Assembly: GCA_934196075.1 (NCBI GenBank)
Contig: CAKPVW010000016.1
Span: forward strand, 1-35,510
Source: an uncultured Anaerovibrio sp.
Lineage (GTDB): Bacteria; Bacillota; Negativicutes; Selenomonadales; Selenomonadaceae
DNA: 35,510 nt
Direction of reading: 5' to 3'
The notes beneath the pieces are model-generated. The model had not been told where the DNA came from. It made no database searches and worked only from the letters and a program-made list of their open reading frames with translations. Each line of letters begins with the position of its first letter. Position 1 is the stretch's first letter. Shown piece after piece: positions 32,082-35,510 of this stretch. Made by a program: the position numbers and the translations under genes.

Positions 32082-32140
32082 AATAGGCTGTATCATAAGA
32101 TATAGCTAAGAAATACAGTGGGATTTTACGTAAAATTTAC

Positions 32141-32169
32141 TTTACAATAAAGCTAGCTAGGCTTATGAT
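32141..32169 (+). promoter_or_regulatory. Promoter of mgsA
   Basis: TTTACA (32141-32146) and TATGAT (32164-32169) with a 17-bp spacer, 49 bp before the start. Confidence 0.65.
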
Positions 32170-32217
32170 AAATTTGTAGTGAAAAGAAAGATTGAAGAAT
32201 GAAAAGGGGGATTTTGT

Positions 32218-32607
32218 ATGGAAACTATAGCCCTGATTGCCCATGATAAGAAAAAGGAAGAGATGCTGGAGTTTGTGGAGCATCATAAGAATCTGCTAAG
32301 CAAATTTCATTTGGTTGCTACTAGAACTACCGGTACTTTGATTAATGAGAAATACCATCTCGATGTAGAAACTATGATGTCCGGCCCCCTGGGAGGAGAT
32401 CAGCAGATTGGTGCCATGGTGGCTACGGAGAAGGTGCATTTTGTAGTGTTCCTGCGGGATCCTTTGACCTCTCAGCCTCACGAGCCTGATATCAATGCTC
32501 TCCTGCGTTTGTGTGATGTGCACAATATTCCTTTGGCTACCAATAGAAAGAGTGCCCATATTATGCTGAAGTATGTAGCTGGAAAGCTGGAAGAAAATCA
32601 GCAGTGA
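32218..32607 (+). CDS. mgsA: Methylglyoxal synthase
   Basis: A 129-aa enzyme turning dihydroxyacetone phosphate into methylglyoxal, a bypass that relieves sugar-phosphate stress when phosphate is short. Catalytic residues known in E. coli are found with a constant shift of ten: D61 (GPLGGDQQIGA), D81, H88 and D91 (FLRDPLTSQPHEPD). The phosphate-binding TGTL and the DKKKEEM start are also present. It has an AAGGGGG site and stands alone between a promoter and a terminator. Confidence 0.95.
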   Translation: METIALIAHDKKKEEMLEFVEHHKNLLSKFHLVATRTTGTLINEKYHLDVETMMSGPLGGDQQIGAMVATEKVHFVVFLRDPLTSQPHEPDINALLRLCDVHNIPLATNRKSAHIMLKYVAGKLEENQQ

Positions 32608-32636
32608 TTGACAGAGTTAAATAGAAATTAGTAAAG

Positions 32637-32705
32637 CCACCTGATGTATATGAATCGCCTGCGGGCAAATTCAGCCTTTGGAAATATATACTCAGGTGGT
32701 TTTTG
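32637..32705 (+). terminator. mgsA terminator with long loop
   Basis: CCACCTGA (32637-32644) pairs with TCAGGTGG (32692-32699), extended by TATAT/ATATA. The loop holds a small stem of its own, and TTTTTG follows. Confidence 0.75.
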
Positions 32706-32741
32706 TGTGCCGTAAAACCGAGGCAGAAATAAAAATAAAGC

Positions 32742-32770
32742 TTGCGTAGGCGAAATGTTTATGATATACT
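32742..32770 (+). promoter_or_regulatory. Promoter of rpsB
   Basis: TTGCGT (32742-32747) and TATACT (32765-32770) are 17 bp apart. The roughly 105-nt leader that follows could contain an S2 autoregulation site, but I cannot identify a known leader structure in it. Confidence 0.65.
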
Positions 32771-32881
32771 TGCTTACGGTGTAATTATAAAAACGCACGC
32801 TGGCTGATATTTGTACTGTGCCCATGGGGTTTAACAAAGGATGAGGCTGGCGGAGGAAAGAAAAACAGGAGGTGCACCACT

Positions 32882-33598
32882 ATGGCAGTTGTTTCTATGA
32901 AACAGTTATTAGAGGCTGGTGTTCATTTCGGACATCAGACTAGAAGATGGAACCCTAAGATGGCTAAGTACATCTTCACCGAGCGTAATGGTATCTACAT
33001 TATCGATCTTCAGAAGACCGTAAAGAAGGCTGAGGAGGCTTATAGCTTCGTTCGCAGCGTGGCAGAGGAAGGCAAGTCTGTGCTCTTCGTTGGTACTAAG
33101 AAGCAGGCTCAGGAGGCTATTAAGGACGAGGCTCTGAAGGCTGATATGTATTTCGTAAACGAGCGTTGGCTGGGCGGCATGCTCACTAACTTCCAGACTA
33201 TTCAGAAGCGTGTAAACCGTCTGAAGGAGCTGGAGGCTATGGAAGCTGATGGCGTTTTCGAGGTTCTGACCAAGAAGGAAGTTCAGGGTCTGAAGCATGA
33301 GATGGAGAAGCTGGAGAAGTATCTCGGCGGTATCAAGGACATGGATAAGCTTCCAGGTGCTTTGTTCATCGTTGATCCTCGCAAGGAGCGCATTGCTGTT
33401 GCAGAGGCTCATAAGCTGAACATTCCTATCGTTGCTATCATTGATACCAACTGTGATCCAGATGAGATTGATTACCCAATCCCTGGTAACGATGATGCTA
33501 TCCGCGCTGTTCGTCTGCTGACTGGCAAGATTGCTGATGCAATCATCGAGGGCCGTCAGGGCGAGGCTGCTGAGGCTGTTGCTGAGGACGCTGAGTAA
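32882..33598 (+). CDS. rpsB: Ribosomal protein uS2
   Basis: A 238-aa small-subunit protein with the family signatures [37 protein letters not shown] and [25 protein letters not shown], and an Ala/Glu-rich tail. The start follows AGGAGGTG. It is followed by an intrinsic terminator and then tsf, the usual partner. Confidence 0.98.
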   Translation: MAVVSMKQLLEAGVHFGHQTRRWNPKMAKYIFTERNGIYIIDLQKTVKKAEEAYSFVRSVAEEGKSVLFVGTKKQAQEAIKDEALKADMYFVNERWLGGMLTNFQTIQKRVNRLKELEAMEADGVFEVLTKKEVQGLKHEMEKLEKYLGGIKDMDKLPGALFIVDPRKERIAVAEAHKLNIPIVAIIDTNCDPDEIDYPIPGNDDAIRAVRLLTGKIADAIIEGRQGEAAEAVAEDAE

Positions 33599-33623
33599 TA
33601 TACCTGGCTAAATAAGAATTGAT

Positions 33624-33662
33624 GGGGTAAAGGGACGTTATTTATCCCTTTACCCCTTTTTT
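33624..33662 (+). terminator. rpsB-tsf intercistronic terminator
   Basis: GGGGTAAAGGGA (33624-33635) pairs perfectly with TCCCTTTACCCC (33645-33656) and TTTTTT follows. tsf begins only 31 nt later with no visible promoter between them, so it is probably a partial terminator that sets the S2 to EF-Ts ratio. Confidence 0.85.
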
Positions 33663-33692
33663 ACATTAGAGATTTTGAGGAGGATATATATA

Positions 33693-34559
33693 ATGGCACA
33701 GATTACTGCTGCATTGGTTAAGGAGCTGCGTGAGATTACTGGCGCAGGCATGATGGACTGCAAGAAGGCTCTGGTTGAGTGCGAGGGCGACAAGGACAAG
33801 GCTATTGATTATCTCCGTGAGAAGGGTATTGCCAAGGCTGCTAAGAAGGCTGGCCGTATTGCTTCTGAGGGTGTTGTAGCTGCTGCTTCCAATGGCAAGA
33901 CTGCTTGCATTGTTGAGATTAACTCCGAGACTGACTTCGTTGCGAAGAACGAGAATTTCCAGAATCTGGTAAAGAAGATTGCTGAGCACATTGTTGCTTG
34001 CAAGCCTGCTGATATGGATGCTCTGAATGCTTCCCAGATGGATGGCAAGACTGTTGCTGAGGTTATGACCGAGGCTGTTGCTTCTATTGGTGAGAAGCTG
34101 TCCCTCCGTCGTTTTGAGGTTTATACTACTGAGGATGGTCAGTTGGCTACTTACATTCACATGGGCGGCAAGATTGGTGTTATCGTAGAGCTGTCCGGTG
34201 GCGATGAGACTTTGGGCAAGGATGTTGCAATGCAGATTGCAGCTGCTAAGCCTCAGTGCATTGGCCGTGACGATGTAGATCAGGAAGCTTTGGCACATGA
34301 GCGCGAGGTTCTCCGCAAGCAGGCTCTGGAAGAAGGCAAGCCTGAGAAGATCGTTGAGAAGATGGTTGACGGACGTATCAACAAGTATTACAAGGAAGTT
34401 TGTCTGGTTGAGCAGGAGTTCGTTAAGGATTCCGACAAGACCATTAAGGACATTCTGGCTGGCGTAGAGGTTCGTCGTTTTGCACGCTTCGAGATGGGCG
34501 AGGGCCTGGAGAAGAAGAATGAGGACTTTGCAGCAGAAGTTGCAGCTCAGATGAAATAA
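33693..34559 (+). CDS. tsf: Elongation factor Ts
   Basis: A 288-aa nucleotide exchange factor for EF-Tu. The N-terminal UBA-like domain has [21 protein letters not shown], followed by [17 protein letters not shown] and the TDFVAKN motif (about 80-86) that contacts EF-Tu. Two core subdomains and the C-terminal [11 protein letters not shown] follow. The ATG at 33693 follows GAGGAGG; an ORF extension of six codons lies upstream but includes the ribosome site. Confidence 0.97.
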   Translation: MAQITAALVKELREITGAGMMDCKKALVECEGDKDKAIDYLREKGIAKAAKKAGRIASEGVVAAASNGKTACIVEINSETDFVAKNENFQNLVKKIAEHIVACKPADMDALNASQMDGKTVAEVMTEAVASIGEKLSLRRFEVYTTEDGQLATYIHMGGKIGVIVELSGGDETLGKDVAMQIAAAKPQCIGRDDVDQEALAHEREVLRKQALEEGKPEKIVEKMVDGRINKYYKEVCLVEQEFVKDSDKTIKDILAGVEVRRFARFEMGEGLEKKNEDFAAEVAAQMK

Positions 34560-34576
34560 GAACTGAAAAGTTTTCT

Positions 34577-34612
34577 AAAAGCAGAGGACACGCTGTTGTT
34601 CTCTGCTTTTTA
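34577..34612 (+). terminator. tsf terminator
   Basis: AAAAGCAGAG (34577-34586) pairs with CTCTGCTTTT (34601-34610), followed by more T. It separates tsf from the pyrH promoter. Confidence 0.8.
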
Positions 34613-34623
34613 AAAGCGTATAA

Positions 34624-34653
34624 TCAAATCAAATGCAATTATATTTGATTTGA
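34624..34653. repeat. 11-bp inverted repeat upstream of pyrH
   Basis: TCAAATCAAAT (34624-34634) and ATTTGATTTGA (34643-34653) are exact complements with an 8-nt spacer, 8 bp before palindrome module C. Without a T run it looks like a second operator. Confidence 0.65.
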
Positions 34654-34661
34654 GAAATCCC

Positions 34662-34713
34662 ATTGAAAGAAAATGAAAAAATCATTTTCTTTCAATAATG
34701 TAGGGGTTATAAT
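34662..34713 (+). promoter_or_regulatory. Palindrome-promoter module C
   Basis: ATTGAAAGAAAATGA (34662-34676), AAAAA and the exact complement (34682-34696), then ATGTAGGGGT and TATAAT (34708-34713). The centre at 34679 is 29 bp before the -10 start, as in modules A and B. pyrH starts 40 bp later. Confidence 0.8.
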
Positions 34714-34753
34714 AGGGTAAGACAGTTATTTCTCATTTTTAGGAGGGATTTGA

Positions 34754-35476
34754 GTGGGAGCAGCTAAATACAAGCGCATTATCCTAAAGCTAAGCGGTGA
34801 GTCTCTGGCAGGTGATCAGGGTTTTGGTATCAATCCAACAGTGGTTGAGGCTATAGCCAAGCAGATTAAAAAGGTTCATGAAGAGGGTGTGGATGTAGCC
34901 ATCGTTGTAGGCGGCGGCAATATCTGGCGTGGACTTTCTGGCAGTGCCAAGGGCATGGATAGAGCACAGGCTGATTATATGGGTATGCTTGCAACCTGTA
35001 TGAATGCTTTGGCTATGCAGGATGGTCTGCATCAGGTAGGAGTTCCATCCCGGGTACAGACTGCTATTGAGATGCGTCAGGTGGCTGAGCCTTATATTCG
35101 CGGCAAGGCTATCCGTCACATGGAGAAAGGCCGGGTAGTTATTTTTGGTGCTGGTACCGGCAATCCTTACTTCTCTACAGATACAACTGCAGCTTTGCGC
35201 GCAGCGGAGATTAAGGCAGATGTTATTTTGATGGGCAAGAAGGGTACAGATGGTATCTATGACTCCGATCCAAATAAGAACCCTAATGCCAAGAAATTTG
35301 ACAAACTCAGCTATTCTGAGATTCTAGCTCGTCGTTTGGCTATTATGGATACTACTGCTACCAGCCTTTGCATGGATAATGATATTCCACTGGTAGTATT
35401 CAATATTGAGGATTATGAAAATATTTACCGGGCAGCTATCGGTGAGGTTATCGGTACTACCGTAGGAGGAAATTAA
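34754..35476 (+). CDS. pyrH: UMP kinase
   Basis: A 240-aa hexameric kinase of the amino-acid-kinase fold that makes UDP from UMP. It shows [48 protein letters not shown] and [14 protein letters not shown]. It starts at a GTG after AGGAGGG. Together with frr immediately downstream this is the common rpsB-tsf-pyrH-frr cluster, but here pyrH has its own palindromic promoter. Confidence 0.97.
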   Translation: MGAAKYKRIILKLSGESLAGDQGFGINPTVVEAIAKQIKKVHEEGVDVAIVVGGGNIWRGLSGSAKGMDRAQADYMGMLATCMNALAMQDGLHQVGVPSRVQTAIEMRQVAEPYIRGKAIRHMEKGRVVIFGAGTGNPYFSTDTTAALRAAEIKADVILMGKKGTDGIYDSDPNKNPNAKKFDKLSYSEILARRLAIMDTTATSLCMDNDIPLVVFNIEDYENIYRAAIGEVIGTTVGGN

Positions 35477-35478
35477 TT

Positions 35479-35510
35479 TTGGTAAAAGAGATTATTGCAA
35501 ATAATGAGGA
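35479..35510 (+). CDS. frr: Start of ribosome recycling factor (3' end outside window)
   Basis: After pyrH, a TTG at 35479 with AGGAGG 9 nt before it opens the frame MVKEIIANNE, which resembles the beginning of RRF proteins, and frr is the expected next gene. Only ten codons and a partial one are visible, so the call rests mainly on gene order. Confidence 0.65.
   Translation, partial: MVKEIIANNE

Noticed and set aside
1..35510. CRISPR arrays, tRNA and rRNA genes
   Set aside because: No regularly spaced direct repeats, no cloverleaf with T-loop GGTTC pattern, and no rRNA-like segments were found on reading both strands.

Overview
The window is a chromosomal segment of a low-GC Gram-positive-lineage bacterium (Bacillota). 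The gene order ylxM-ffh-rpsP-khpA-ylqD-rimM-trmD, the FMN-riboswitch-controlled ribD-ribE-ribBA-ribH operon, the four-cysteine form of L28, and TTG/GTG starts with strong AGGAGG sites all fit Bacillota. The protein style suggests a Negativicutes member (Selenomonas/Anaerovibrio-like), but that placement is inference.

Layout. (1) 1-4136 is a plastic region: the end of an unrecognised gene, an XRE-type regulator, an IS256-family insertion sequence, a broken Rpn/PD-(D/E)XK transposase-like gene, a 157-aa orphan whose N-terminus resembles the tail of that broken gene, and three copies of a roughly 52-bp hairpin repeat. (2) 4137-9311: lexA on the minus strand, divergent from an FMN riboswitch, the riboflavin operon and a YfcE-like phosphodiesterase. 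(3) 9307-9868: a gene-free block bounded by near-perfect 16-bp terminal inverted repeats and holding a ~190-nt fold-back. (4) 9890-15422: hslO, rpmB and the SRP/ribosome-maturation operon. (5) 15505-21774: a DUF2130 protein, ASCH protein, FlK-like thioesterase, aroE, a minus-strand Nif11-leader-like small protein, a DHH phosphoesterase and a LarA-family racemase. (6) 22106-32081: chemotaxis genes cheA-cheW-mcp-cheR-cheB, then a PAS histidine kinase, a CheY-like regulator and aroB. (7) 32218-35510: mgsA, rpsB, tsf, pyrH and the first codons of frr.

Most genes are housekeeping and run on the plus strand; several transcription units have clear sigma-A-type promoters (17-18 bp spacers) and intrinsic terminators. 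The most unusual signals are non-coding. A promoter module occurs three times, ahead of the DUF2130 gene, the DHH phosphoesterase and pyrH. It is a long palindrome (core AAAGAAAAT-N9-ATTTTCTTT) whose centre lies exactly 29 bp upstream of a TATAAT in every copy, with no recognisable -35 box, which suggests a small regulon under one activator. The terminal-inverted-repeat block at 9307-9868 looks like a MITE or a large structured RNA. The Nif11-leader-like peptide gene at 18870-19133 is a third candidate for new biology. No complete undescribed multi-gene defence or biosynthetic system was found.
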